Below are positions 46,050 to 59,899 of a stretch of 64,000 nucleotides of DNA, piece by piece (the stretch's first letter is position 1; every line of letters starts with the position of its first letter). The notes under the pieces are model-generated. The model had not been told where the DNA came from, searched no databases, and saw nothing but the letters and a program-made list of their open reading frames with translations. Source of the DNA: Trichuris trichiura (Eukaryota; Nematoda; Enoplea; Trichinellida; Trichuridae); contig JBAJFE010000026.1 in NCBI GenBank assembly GCA_037903355.1, positions 4,340,001 through 4,404,000 on the forward strand. The letters run 5' to 3'. The translations under genes and the position numbers were made by a program.

Positions 46050-49000
46050 ATGGCTATGAGCGACCGGCCTACAACTGTGACTGAGTCGCAATACTCAGGA
46101 GAAACTATGTTAGACAATTTTAAACGGCTGTTTGATGATATAAATAGATCGAACATTTCTGGTGCAATGGATGTTTTAGTCGTGGTGGGACCAGATGGTA
46201 AGTGGAAAAGTACGCCGTTTCATGTCCGTTTCGGAAAGTTTAGAGTTTTTCTCAGCCGGGGCAAAAAAGTCTGCCTAGAAATAAATGGACAGCACACTTC
46301 CATTCATATGAAACTTAACTCTGACGGAAAAGCATACTTCCCGCATAAGCATACGAAGTTTGCTAGAAATGGAAAGAACTTTAAAAAGCAGGGTTCAAAA
46401 TCAAGTGTGCATTGGAACAAATACTTCCTAAGCTTGGTGCGAAAAGCTTTACCGGACAAAATAAACAGGTTTTACGATTTAATTCACTTTATCAAGAGCA
46501 CCGATAGGAGAACACGAAACCAGGTTGACCAGCGCAGGAAAGCTGTAAGAAGTACGAAAGATTTTCTTCTTATGAGTAATTTTACCATCAGTTCTCCAAC
46601 GGGAACGTTTTCTACGGTTGATTGGGGTCATATAACATACGCTGGAATGCGTCGATCTACTTTAAGTTGTGCAGATGTACTGGCCAGTGGACCATCATGT
46701 ATAAAAAGAGAACGTCCGATCTTGCCCTTCTTTCAGCTCAGTAACTTCAACGAGACGGAAACAGCGCTGACTACGGTGGGCATGGAACAACTCGAAAGGG
46801 CGAGACAAATTTTTAAATTGCACCAGAAAAATAAAACAGATGAAATGGAGCAGTTGTTCCAACGTACGTCCCTCAGAAGTGCGATAAACGCTGTTCCCAC
46901 GATTTTATCTGCGCATTCAATAGCAGACAAGATTGAATTAATTATGAGACCATATAAGCTACTAGCTAGCAATAATGCGAGCCGCGCAAAAATTCTAAAA
47001 GAACGAATTTTTAATAGTAACTTTAGAAGTATTGTTGAACCAAGTGGTGCAAGTCTTCCCTCAAATCCAATTGAATATGAGTCAGTGTCAGAATGTCGAC
47101 ATAACCGAGCGGCTGAGAGCGAAGATTTTCAAGTAGCAAGGATGGAAAGCTTTGATGAAGAATTGGTCCAGCGAAATGCCCTGGGAAGAGAAAGGTGGAC
47201 TGTTAATTCAGCCAGTGACAAGAGTGTTAGTAAAAAGTGCTTTGGGTCTAGCTACATGAACGAAATGATTACCCTTCCGCTGAACTTGAAGGAAAAAATA
47301 AGAGAGAACGGAAAATGCGTGTCCAACCAAACAGCTTGTCCAAGAAGAAAACACCACACGGGCATACGGAATGAAAATGAATGCTCCAGCGAAGGTAAAC
47401 ATTCTAAAAAGTTGCTAAACATACGTGGAACAAACGATGCAGTATCGCCAGGGCATAGAAAAAATCATTGGCCGTTTCTAAGCTTAAGCAAACCAGGTTT
47501 ACCACATTACAACGAGAGAGGCGAAAGAAACGCACTTCAGATTACGAGGCTTACGAAATACATGGGTGGAATACACTCAGTAGAAGAAACTGATAGGACT
47601 TTAGGTCAACTACTTAAAAAAATTGTGAATTCAGCGTCACCTCCACGCTTAGGTAGCAGAGCAAAAAAGGGTGGACGCAACCTCTTTAGGTATTATTACG
47701 AAGAGAATGCAATGAGAAAGAGAAGCAAGAGACAAAACAAGAATGATGCTCAAACAGAAATAACAACTAGTCGTCTGCGGCAACGGTGCTCCTTACTTGA
47801 AGATTACTACAATGAAGAAGAGAGAATGCAAAGCAGTAGCTGTGCTGCTGAATTACCCCTTTTTGCTGACGTGCATGATGAAAACTCTTCCTTATTGAAC
47901 GAGCCGTTAGCCGATACTATTTACTCACTTTTTTTGGTCAATACCCAATCTATCAAGGAGGCAGTCAAGGTTGCAAACCTACAGGGAAGCGAAAAGCAGG
48001 CGAGTAGAAGCGTTCCTACAGCTGACTGCATTTTGAAGCAACAGCCTGAAAGAGCGAACGACACCGATATTCCCAAGTTAATTCCCAAGAAGAAAGGCGC
48101 AAGGAATTCGCCTTCATACTTGCGTTTAGGATTAAACGATTCCAATCTGCGAGAAGAAAGCGATGACAGTAGTGGACGAGCAGTTAAAAAGTATGAACTA
48201 AAAAATCTGCCAAGATGGTCAATCCCGTTTGCTGATCTACCACAGAAGAGTCCTACGTCGAAATTCAATATGGAAAGTCCAGCTTCACTGTCTTTTATTC
48301 AAGCGGTTAATCAGCAAACAAACTCTGTAAGATGTAAGGAGCAAAAACTGCAGGAAGTGAATAAACATTGCACCTATGATGACCTTGTAAGCAGCCTTTG
48401 TACTCAAAAATACGCCACTTTGTTCTTCTGGTATTCCAAGTTTGTGCATCAGACGTCACGTTTTCTGCAAGAGACATTTGCTGCATATCCAAAAATATTT
48501 AAAGCAGAAGAGCCAATGTTGTGTTATCTCGACGTATCAGAAGCTGAAAAGAGCACAATTCCTGAACTGGTACTGACCGAAATTCGAAAAGTGACAGGCT
48601 CATGCAAAAAGTTTAAAGGAGTCATGTACGGCCGAAGGCTGTCCAGTTTGAGACCTCGGAAAATTAGCTATAGACATTTCTTTTCAAGCACAGAAGATAG
48701 TATGTTGAATGTCGCAGTGAGGTTCATTGATTCAGCCACTGAACTTCAGAAGGCATATGTGAAGCACAAGGTGGTTATAGAAAAATATAATAGTCGTATG
48801 TCAAACGATTTGAACAACTACTCAAAAGACGTCGAAGAAGCGAGCATAAGGCAGACAAGGCCCATTATCAAGTTTACAAAGATTTGGTACAATAGATGCC
48901 TGAGTATGGACGATGAGAATTTAATAAATTACAGCGATAGAGCACTTAGGTCAAACGCTTCGGCAGAACATAAGGAACCTCTGCACGTGAAATCAAAGAA

Positions 49001-49799
49001 ACTGAAGAGATTAGGACTGAAACCTGGACCGAATTCAGCAAAATTTTTTGTTTCAACGAAATTTCAGGGCGTCGCTACTTGTGAGTGCGAAATTTACTTG
49101 TGGAACTGGAATGACAAAATAGTAATCAGCGATATAGATGGAACAATAACGAAGTCAGATATTCTTGGCCATTTCTTGCCTTTATTTGGCAATCAATGGA
49201 TACATAAAGGAGTAGCGAAGCTTCTTTCTAGAATTCACGATCAGGGATACCACATTCTCTTCCTGTCTTCAAGACCAATGGGTCAGTCACAAATGACCAA
49301 GACATACCTCAGGTCGATCAGCGAAGGTGAAGCATTTATGCCTGATGGCCCACTGCTGTTGGCACCCCTAACAGTGCTGGCGGCGTTACACCAGGAAGTT
49401 GTGATGAAAACACCGCACGTATTTAAGGCAAAATGTCTACAGGAAATTAAGAACCTCTTTCCAAATAGTGTAATGCCATTTCACGGAGCATTTGGTAATC
49501 AGATTACTGATATTTATGCCTATGCGGCTATGGGGATTCCGCTGGAAAGAATATTTCGCATCAATCCCCACAGTTTTCTTGTCTCTGCATCGCGGTACGT
49601 GCACTACAGTTACGAGGACCTAACTGATCGAATTAACTGGCTATTCCCGAACCTGAACAAGCCACGGGATCAAGTGACGAAAAAGAAACCTCAAAACCGG
49701 CGAAATACTCCTTTCAAACAGCTCCCAAAAGAAATCGTCATTTTTAAACTTGCACGTGAGTGGTGCACTCATCTGCCGATGAGCCATGTACTGGAATAG
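46050..49799 (+). CDS. LPIN: Lipin, phosphatidate phosphatase (intronless)
   Basis: A single open exon of 1,249 residues. Lipins dephosphorylate phosphatidic acid to diacylglycerol at the ER and nuclear membrane and can act as transcriptional co-regulators. The N-LIP domain covers about residues 20-110 (DVLVVVGPDGKWKSTPFHVR, FGKFRVFLSRGKKVCLEING, HMKLNSDGKAYF). The C-LIP/LNS2 catalytic domain starts near residue 1000. It contains DIDGTITKSDILGH (DxDxT motif, first Asp at residue 1028), LFLSSRPMGQSQMTKTYLR, PDGPLLLAP and FGNQITDIYAYAAMG, so the HAD residues appear intact. The central part is longer than usual and rich in Arg, Lys and Ser. It includes basic clusters (MRKRSKRQNKN) that could act as nuclear localisation signals. 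An in-frame Met at residue 20 is an alternative start. AATAAA lies at 49827-49832. Most genes in the window have introns, so the absence here is notable. Confidence 0.95.
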   Translation: MAMSDRPTTVTESQYSGETMLDNFKRLFDDINRSNISGAMDVLVVVGPDGKWKSTPFHVRFGKFRVFLSRGKKVCLEINGQHTSIHMKLNSDGKAYFPHKHTKFARNGKNFKKQGSKSSVHWNKYFLSLVRKALPDKINRFYDLIHFIKSTDRRTRNQVDQRRKAVRSTKDFLLMSNFTISSPTGTFSTVDWGHITYAGMRRSTLSCADVLASGPSCIKRERPILPFFQLSNFNETETALTTVGMEQLERARQIFKLHQKNKTDEMEQLFQRTSLRSAINAVPTILSAHSIADKIELIMRPYKLLASNNASRAKILKERIFNSNFRSIVEPSGASLPSNPIEYESVSECRHNRAAESEDFQVARMESFDEELVQRNALGRERWTVNSASDKSVSKKCFGSSYMNEMITLPLNLKEKIRENGKCVSNQTACPRRKHHTGIRNENECSSEGKHSKKLLNIRGTNDAVSPGHRKNHWPFLSLSKPGLPHYNERGERNALQITRLTKYMGGIHSVEETDRTLGQLLKKIVNSASPPRLGSRAKKGGRNLFRYYYEENAMRKRSKRQNKNDAQTEITTSRLRQRCSLLEDYYNEEERMQSSSCAAELPLFADVHDENSSLLNEPLADTIYSLFLVNTQSIKEAVKVANLQGSEKQASRSVPTADCILKQQPERANDTDIPKLIPKKKGARNSPSYLRLGLNDSNLREESDDSSGRAVKKYELKNLPRWSIPFADLPQKSPTSKFNMESPASLSFIQAVNQQTNSVRCKEQKLQEVNKHCTYDDLVSSLCTQKYATLFFWYSKFVHQTSRFLQETFAAYPKIFKAEEPMLCYLDVSEAEKSTIPELVLTEIRKVTGSCKKFKGVMYGRRLSSLRPRKISYRHFFSSTEDSMLNVAVRFIDSATELQKAYVKHKVVIEKYNSRMSNDLNNYSKDVEEASIRQTRPIIKFTKIWYNRCLSMDDENLINYSDRALRSNASAEHKEPLHVKSKKLKRLGLKPGPNSAKFFVSTKFQGVATCECEIYLWNWNDKIVISDIDGTITKSDILGHFLPLFGNQWIHKGVAKLLSRIHDQGYHILFLSSRPMGQSQMTKTYLRSISEGEAFMPDGPLLLAPLTVLAALHQEVVMKTPHVFKAKCLQEIKNLFPNSVMPFHGAFGNQITDIYAYAAMGIPLERIFRINPHSFLVSASRYVHYSYEDLTDRINWLFPNLNKPRDQVTKKKPQNRRNTPFKQLPKEIVIFKLAREWCTHLPMSHVLE

Positions 49800-52168
<2,369 letters not shown>

Positions 52169-55100
52169 ATGGCTAACCATGGTCCTGCCTACGGCCTTAG
52201 TAGAGAGATCCAAATGAAAGTAAAATTACTTCGTGATATTAATAGACTATTTTATTTTCACGTTACAGAACCAAGCGCGTTTTGTGTTAGAAGAGGCTCA
52301 GCAAATTTTAGAATGGATAGCTCTTGGGACAGGGATACCACTGGCAAAGGATCCCTACCAGATGAATTCATTCGAAGTTGCAGAAGCACTAAAAGATGGA
52401 ATTCAGTTGTGCACGTAAGTCCGCACAGCGGTTTCATTTCTTGGGAGACAGCTTTTGTAATCGCCTGAAAGTCACTTTAGTCACTGTTTTAAGCGATTGT
52501 CAGACCTACGTTCATGAACTGTTTTAGTTGGCAAACGCTGCACGCTTACATATTGCACTACTTTTCTCCTTTCATGGCAGGGCTATTCAGCCACTCAGAA
52601 AGACTGTGTCATAGGGCATTGCTGCGTCACACTTTGTCGCTGAAGCCAGGGATAGTACATGTTTAAATTTGATGGCTTTCGTCAGATTTCTTGTAAGGCA
52701 AACTTTTCATTTAAGTCAGCGCCACTATACTTCGTCTGTACTATTCAAGACATCCGCAGTCGCATCAAACAGCTCTTAACCGGTGCATAGATGGATTATG
52801 TATTAGCGAAAAACAGGCAGGACAAACGATAGGATACTTCGGAGCCTTTGGAACATCCTAATTTTGTTGTCAGCGATACAATGGCGGCAAACGATGTAAC
52901 AAACTGGTTTTTAGACAAATCGCGTACTTTCATCAGGCATTCAATTAGCACATGCACATATGCGAGTCATCAAATTTAAAAAGGAGGAGGAACAGATGTA
53001 GCGATACAGCAGCAGTCTGTCATACGGGTCATATTAGTCCATACCATACTGACATACATGCCCTTGCCTCTCTGGTCAATGACGCGTTGTGTCGAATGAG
53101 TAGAACCTCTTTGATTTCCTGATGCACAAAAGGCTATGGGCAGAGAATCCTTCGATGGCAGTCGTAGGAACATTGAGAGGAATGTTTGATGACTGCATAT
53201 TTCTTGATCATTTTTTTCATGATCTTTCCTCCAGATTTTGTGGCTGCCTTCAGTACTCCTTTGTTTCCTGTTGACCCTATCTTACGTATTTCTGTAGTGT
53301 TTAACGCTGGTAATTTGTTCTTAAAACTTGTGAAACAAAGTATTGCCGTTTCTCCTATGTGGGAAGCGCTGTAACTCCATTTAACCTCATGAGCAACAGC
53401 TACATATAGTAATTTGGCATTATGCCCAGCGTTGATGTCAGGAAACAGGTCAACCTGACAGCTTGCGAATCCCAAATAAAACTTAACTGCTGATAGGTTG
53501 TTTTTCTGTAAACAGTGAGGAAACGGAAACAAACTGGGATTCAAACAAAGAGTTCACGTACAGTCCAGCCATCGACAATCATAATGTTGATGGTAGTGAG
53601 CAAGTAACCTCCAGATTTAGGGGGAGATCTCTAAGCCAGTAGCTGCAGAGATGCTTCTTGAATGTCCATACTGTTCATATTTGCAATGACCTGATCGATT
53701 ACTCACGTCTAAGTGCTCTGTTCAAAGTCTTTCAATGAGCATGAGATTTCTCACGGCGCCAAAGTAATAGAGTCAGTCCTCCAAGGCATCAACCACATTG
53801 GCAGCTGAGATATTCATATGTTAGTTCGAAAGGAGATTTATTCGTAATTGTAATGTTTTCCGTAACAGATTTGAAGCCAGTCAGATCAAGTTTCTCTGAT
53901 ATAAGTTAACGAAATTGATTTATAACGTTGTTTTACCATGAAATTAGGCCTGGCATGAGCCCCTCCTCTGCAACTTCGGGGTTGACCTTTTTGAAATGAC
54001 CTTCATATGACACTTGAATGGACGGGAAAGTTATGACTTTTTAACATGACAGATGAAGCCTTCGTTTTTTTGAGTATCACTTGTCTGATCACCCGTTAAG
54101 CGTTCAGCCTAGGAACAGGTCCTGTCAACTATTAATGATGTAGTCTGCGGATGGTTTGTGTTCGTAAAAAAGTTACTACACTCCCGTTTAATAAAAAACA
54201 GGAAAGTTCAGGATTTTCAGAACTGTCAAAAGCGCTCGCCAGTCTCAGCGAAATAAATTAAACGGTAGAAGGTACACTTTCAACTGCTTTTTGTTAGAGA
54301 TTGGGATTCGGACGCTATGATCTATATTGAGCCGATCATCTATAAATCCTTTGCTTCAGTTTCAGGCGTACGACATATTTTTCAAAATCTTTAACGGAAA
54401 ATTTTGCCATCGAATGCTCTTCTTTTTCGTGCTGACATACATCAAAATAATGATGAAAAAAACCATTTTTTTAAAGGATCTTCTGAGGCAGCATAAAGTG
54501 TACCTGTACCAGTTCAAAAGTGACAAAATAACTTATTAAATTTTTAAATAAAGTAACTAGATTTTGATAGAACTGGGACATGGTAAAGCAATGCCATAGT
54601 TATAAAAAACGTACCTACATAGCATCAGAACAACTCCGTTAGGAGCTGTTGGAGATATGTACGACAGTACTGCGTACAGATCATATGAAAGAATTGTTAA
54701 TGCCACTTTACTACCTGTGAATTTATAGTAACTGAAAGTTGTCATAATAATTGGAAAGTTATTGCTCAAATGGATTCAATCAAAAAATTTGATTCATGTC
54801 CTTTCCCTAATGAAGAAATTTATTACGGATATGTCCCGTTTGTTTTGTATATAAAAAGACTCCGGAGCCTTCGGGTCATTCGAGACCCGTCATCAGCGGT
54901 CTTAAGTTGTAAATTCCAATTCCTCAACAACATCCGTCCTAACCAAATAGTCTTCACAATGGAAAAAGAAGATAACAAAACCTTGCCCTTTCTAGACGTC
55001 TTAATCATTCGCTCAAGCGAAGGCCTTAAAACCAGAGTGTATAGAAAACCCACGCACACAGATCAGTACCTCAACTTTTCATCACATCACCCACGATTAG

Positions 55101-58100
55101 TAATGCGTGGTATCCTCTCTGGAATGATAGACAGAGCATTCAACTTATGCACCCCCGAATATCTTCAGCCAGAAATTAACTACATTAGAAAAATCTTCTA
55201 CAAAAACGGGTATCCTAAATCCTTTATCAACCAAGTGCTCAACCACAAGCTTCGCACACGTGAGTCTTCAGAGCAAAACACTCCGCACGACACTTGTCTG
55301 GTTATTCCTTATGTGGCAGGTTTAGGCGAAAAGATTGTTTAATTAGGAAAAAGATTAGGCTTCAGAGTCTTTTTCAAAAGTTCGTCCAACCTCAGGGCAA
55401 TCCTTCGCACAGACAAAACTAAAATCCCCGCAAAAGAAAAGACAGGATTAATATACGCGGTTGAATGTTCTTGCTCAGGGATTTATATTGGTGAAACGGA
55501 AAACACCCTAGAGCAGCCATTCTCAACCTTTTCTGCGCTAGGCCCCCCTTGGAAAGTGTCCTCAGGTTCCAGCCCCCCTTTTCCTATTGGTCGATTAATT
55601 TTTGCGTATTTTGTATAGGAGCCAATCAGCTTTCAACGGCAACCTCTTAGGATCAAGTTAATGCAATGATACAATGCGAATATATAGATCATTTGAATCA
55701 TTTGAAAAGATCACTTGGGGTTCTTCGAAACTAACAATGAAACAACTTCGTCGAGTCGAGTGAGAATTTATGCCAATCCTCTATAAAGGGATGCTGCTAA
55801 CGGTTAACCAATCCTCTATAGAGGACTGGCATAAATTTTCACCCTTCCGATCTACCTATCTACGCTTGTTCCAATAAGGCTTCTCAGCCCCCCTTGACGG
55901 CCTCCTGGCCCCCCCCTCTGAAAAATTTTCGATTTCGGCCCCCCCTGACACCCTCTCGGCCCCCCTTGGGGGCCCCAGGCCCCCCGTTGAGAATGGCTGC
56001 CCTAGAGCATAGAATTAACGAACACATAAAAAAAACTCACAAGTTACAATAACGCGAAAGCCATACTTAACAATGGTACCAATCTAACCACGCAGCGAGG
56101 CAGACCAATCGTGGACCCAAAAATTACAATGGAAAAAGCCAAACAAGCCTCTGCTGTAGTGGAACACGCGGCGCAATGCACTCAACCACTCCACCTAAAA
56201 GTTCTATGTTACGAAAACAATTTACGATTAAGATGAATTAAAGAAGCACTACATATCAGACACAATACGACATACAACCGCGATCAAGGAGTGGACGTAA
56301 GTGAGATTTGGACAAATATTGTGACGCGGTATAATTGTTGCTCACTCACCAGATGGAATACAATAGCCGGGAAAGAAGAAAAGACAAATAATTAGAACAA
56401 ATAGAAATGGATAAAATTGCAACATAAATGGAACAAAGAAAGAAAAAGGAAAAGGAACAAGAAGAAAGAAAGAAGAAGAAGAAAAATGTATGCAAAATGG
56501 AAAAGCAGTGATTCAACAACAGAAGAAAATGTTCGAAACAACCCAACAAAGACAATCTAGAAGCTATACGGAACAAGAAAAAGAAGTGCGCTGACAGACT
56601 CAAATACAAAAACCTACAAACAGAAAGCTTTAAAAAAGCCCGCTTTAAAATCCTCAGAAACGATAGATGGCACTCGCTGCCACAATTCATATTTACAACT
56701 TAAGACCGCTGATGACGGGTCTCGAAAGACCCGAAAGCTCCGGAGTCTTTTTATATACAAAACAAACGGGACATATCCGTAATAAATTTCTTCATTATGA
56801 AAACATATTGTCCCGTACCAAGAAACCACGTTTTCATGTCCTTTGCCGCTCAAATTAAAGACGCAACACTTGCAAGCTCTCAGAAAGTTTTTATTCTTAG
56901 TCCGGCTGAGGCAGGGGTGTTTTATGTTGTTCAGTGAATTCAGTAAGAAAAATGTCGTTAGTATTTTAATCATCATTTAATCAATGCATTCTCATCAGTG
57001 GAGCGTTTCATTTCAGACTAATCGAAAAAATTGTTGGTCCACGAAGCATTCAGTACAATAAAAACCCGAAAATGCCGTTTCAAAAGGGAAAGGAAAATCT
57101 CAACGATAAACTTTAATGAGCGATGTTTTAGATGGAAAATATATCGAAATTCCTGGAAGCTGTCAGAGCGTTAGGAGTTCCTGAGATAACATGCTTCCAA
57201 ACAGTGGATCTGTATGAGAGCAAGCATCTTTACAAAGTATTCGAAACCTTGAGATGGACTGCTGCAGTAGTAAGTTTCATAGAACTTGTTCATGATACTC
57301 ACATGTTGCGCCAATACCGTCATTTTATTTCTTTTCAACAGCGTTTTCATTTTAAACGGAAAATCGTCAGGGGCGTCTGCTGACTGACATACAGTTTAGA
57401 AAACCTGAAAGCACTTATGTTAATTGTATTTTCAAGCAAATGCCAGCCAGTTTCTGTTTATATCAAAATCTTCTATGCACTTACTCGATTTGAGGCTGCC
57501 CGTTTATGGCATCTCTTTGTCAGAAGTAGCCAGCTTAATCGTACCTTCAGTACATCATGTAGAGTAGAACTTGGGCTAGCCTGACTAAACAGAACTTCAG
57601 GTAGCCCAAATAATCCTATTTCAGAGTGCTATTCTAGCTCTTCCATTCGTACCTCATTTTATACTTGATATTCAGTTCACTGCTTTGGCCCTGTTTATTA
57701 TGTTTGTATACGTAAACCTCAAAAATACCCTACCATGGAATGGATGATCAAGGGAATCCTCCCTTACGCCACTGACGGCGGTGCAACAGCAGTTCCAAAA
57801 CATTCAGTTTACATTGTTCTGTACTCCTCTCTAACAATGGGCTCATCCACTCGCTGGTAAGACATTTGCAGTTTACTTACAAACACACAAAAACGGGCTA
57901 AAGCCGGGAACTGAGGATCAATGACGAAATTACCAAAATCCGTTACGAAACACCGTACCTCATTTCTTAAAAAGAATGCGAAAGAAAATCTAGTGATATT
58001 ACATGTTACATTTTGCGATCCCACTAAAGGATCACTTTGTTAAAACTCCGTCATAGAATTCTGTTTCGAGCTGTGACAACGGCATAGCAAAAACGAGCAC

Positions 58101-59899
58101 TTGCCAGTGACACACCTTTGTTCGAGATCAGCAACTGACAAGGTAGGAACGTGTAATTCCAGAAAGCTGTTGTTTCTCGTATTTCCAATAAACATACCGT
58201 TAATTTTGCCGATTTGTTTTTCTTAACTTAACACAAGGCTGTATAGTCAGCCGTCATTATCTGCGGTTAATTCGTCCAAAAGTTTGAGCGTTTCACCGCA
58301 CTAAGCTGAATCAGCGTCATATAGGCTACCCTATGAAAAGGACCAAATAGCTTATATTCTAGCCGCGTATTTCGTCCTGTCCTTTTGAATTCCTTCCGGA
58401 ACGGTTATCATACCTAGTGATCCTTCGAAGCTTGGTACTACGGAATCTGGCTACGAGATAATGACATCAATGAGATTGCGCTTATCCAATGGAGTTAGCC
58501 ATCAGAGCCCAGACCGTTACATACAAGAAAGAATGAAAGCAACATGCTCTTTCTTTAAACGCTTAGGAATCACCTCCCTTTAATGAGCTAAGTGATGTAC
58601 TGGTGCGCGGGATGGGTACAGAGCAGGAGAAATATAAAATGCACAGGCCCACTTAAGCAGAAATACTGAACATCATATGGAACACATCCACATAGAACGA
58701 AAATTTTACGGCAGAAACGTTTGGGGCATCATGAATCAATTTACCCACTTTCTGTAGGTGGGCGCAGATCTCCTGGAGAACGCCCAGTCTTCAAATTTTT
58801 TGAACTTGTTGGTAGCAAAGCTTCTCGCCTTAAAATGTTAGTCTTTGCAGCTGCTGGAGTTTTTTTTAAAACATTGTTATAGAGAGCTATCTCTCCCTTT
58901 TCTTTGCTTCATAGGATAAATCTTGCAGCGGCTTCAACGAAGCCGTTATTCCTCGTGTAACCATGATGCCGTGTTCCACGGATGGATCGTATTCAGCAAT
59001 CATATCCTTTAGCACCTGCGCTTGCCTGAAAATACAGGCTTATGCAGCGTCCAATCCGAGGGTGTTTGAGCTTCTGTATCTTCCATAACGTCGTCGTCGC
59101 TGCCCGTAGGTGATTGCATCAGTTCTTTGTCTGTGAACGGTTTTCCACAATCTTCTACGTGCTCCCTGATATCGTCTTCTACCATTTCGGAGAAACCCTC
59201 ACCTCCCAATTCCTTGAAAATAATCATTGCGTCCATGACTTCCTCATCGATGGCACCTAAGTCCTCGTATTCACTGACTGCGTTTCCCCACAAACGTTTC
59301 CAGGAACCACTGACTGTTCTAGGCTTTATCTCGTGTACCGCCGTGTAAAAGATGACGTCGCTATTTCATGCCGGACAAACCGCTTTGTATAGAATCCGTG
59401 GATAACGAGGGCGGACTGTACATATTATTCGATTTAGCTAAAAATTGTAAATCCCATTTCTTCTGTTTTGTTCTCTTGTAGATTTTTAAGCACGTATAAG
59501 TTGCGCTTAAACGTTTCTTCTGTCATATGTCAGTCTTCCGAAGCAGCTGATGTTGAAACTTTGAGCACTTTTGAAAACCCTAAAAAAATTATTTTTGCAA
59601 AAAATCGTTCGTATAAATGAAAGCAAGAGTGAACCTTGTTTTCAAGTGGAAATAACGAAGAAAGAAGTGTGATATAATTACCTAACGTGATTTTTCAGGC
59701 AGCAAAGCGAAATGCACCTGTTCCACCTGCTAAGTTTGCTTACAAGTTGTCAGATAACAATCCCCGAAATTTCGACCAAAAAACCATGCAGCAGACAAAT
59801 GTGTGTATTCCCATGCAACAAGGAAGCAACAAGGGCGCTTCACAGAAAGGCATGCGACCATATGGTCTCCCACGTCAAATTCTCCTGAACGGAAAGTAG
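52169..59899 (+). CDS. Transgelin/calponin family actin-binding protein, five coding exons
   Basis: Exons 52169-52219, 52269-52414, 57017-57086, 57132-57269 and 59699-59899 join to 606 nt (201 residues). Transgelin/Mp20/NP25 proteins bundle actin filaments. The start MANHGPAYGLSREIQMK is typical. The single calponin-homology domain covers residues about 20-130 (EWIALGTGIPLA, EVAEALKDGIQLCTLIEKIV, MPFQKMENISKFLEAVRALG, FQTVDLYESKHLYKVFETL). The C-terminus has one calponin-like repeat, GSNKGASQKGMRPYGLPRQI, which binds F-actin. Introns two and four (4.6 and 2.4 kb) host transposons, and the others are about 45-49 bp. The third intron (57087-57131) starts GG instead of GT, although the flanking exons join in phase and match the family. 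AATAAA is at 60086-60091. Neuronal versus muscle paralogy cannot be decided. Confidence 0.92.
54856..54905 (-). ncRNA. Hammerhead-like motif, copy 4 (core substituted)
   Basis: Minus strand: AAGAC, CG, CTGATGA (54896-54890), C, GGGTC, TCGAAT, GACCC, then GAAG instead of GAAA, GCTCC, GGA, GTCTT. The stem is intact but one core base is changed, so this copy should be inactive if the motif is a ribozyme. Confidence 0.4.
55514..55999. mobile_element. hAT-type MITE inserted in the Penelope GIY-YIG region
   Basis: A 486-bp element with perfect 14-bp inverted ends (CAGCCATTCTCAAC at 55514 and its complement ending at 55999). It is flanked by a perfect 8-bp target duplication CCCTAGAG (55506-55513 and 56000-56007). 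No coding capacity. The right half contains several GGCCCCCC-type runs. An 8-bp duplication with CAG-type ends indicates mobilisation by a hAT transposase. Confidence 0.95.
56702..56749 (+). ncRNA. Hammerhead-like motif, copy 5
   Basis: Plus strand: AAGAC, CG, CTGATGA (56709-56715), C, GGGTC, TCGAAA, GACCC, GAAA (56733-56736), GCTCCGGA, GTCTT (56745-56749). All core strings are intact. Confidence 0.45.
58244..59418 (-). mobile_element. Tigger/pogo deletion derivative in the last transgelin intron
   Basis: Terminal inverted repeats (TAGTCAGCCGTCATTATCTG at 58244; CAGTCCGCCCTCGTTATCCA on the minus strand ending at 59418) are bordered by TA on both sides. The minus strand from 59293 to about 58900 encodes a Tigger transposase C-terminus (LGAIDEEVMDAMIIFKELGG, CGKPFTDKELMQ, KDMIAEYDPSVEHG). 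The DNA-binding and DDE regions are missing. Its left 130 bp match the left end of the fragment at 19.53 kb, so both belong to one family. Confidence 0.9.

Larger units (their letters stand above)
54770..56860 (+). mobile_element. Penelope-like element, 5'-truncated, with GIY-YIG, in the transgelin intron
   Basis: The ORF from about 54900 reads the C-terminal part of the reverse transcriptase (TLPFLDVLIIRSSEG, VYRKPTHTDQYLNFSSHHPR, MIDRAFNLCTPEYLQPEINY), ending at a TAA near 55342. Farther on are the GIY-YIG motifs KTGLIYAVECSCSGIYIGE and, after an inserted MITE, EHRINEHIKKTHK. The tail block ENNLRLR...ALHIRHNTTYNRDQG follows at 56.2-56.35 kb. The polymerase catalytic region (YADD) is missing by 5' truncation. 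Inverted pLTR-like ends are visible at about 54808-54910 and 56690-56838, each with a hammerhead-like block. This is the best preserved of the Penelope copies. Confidence 0.88.
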
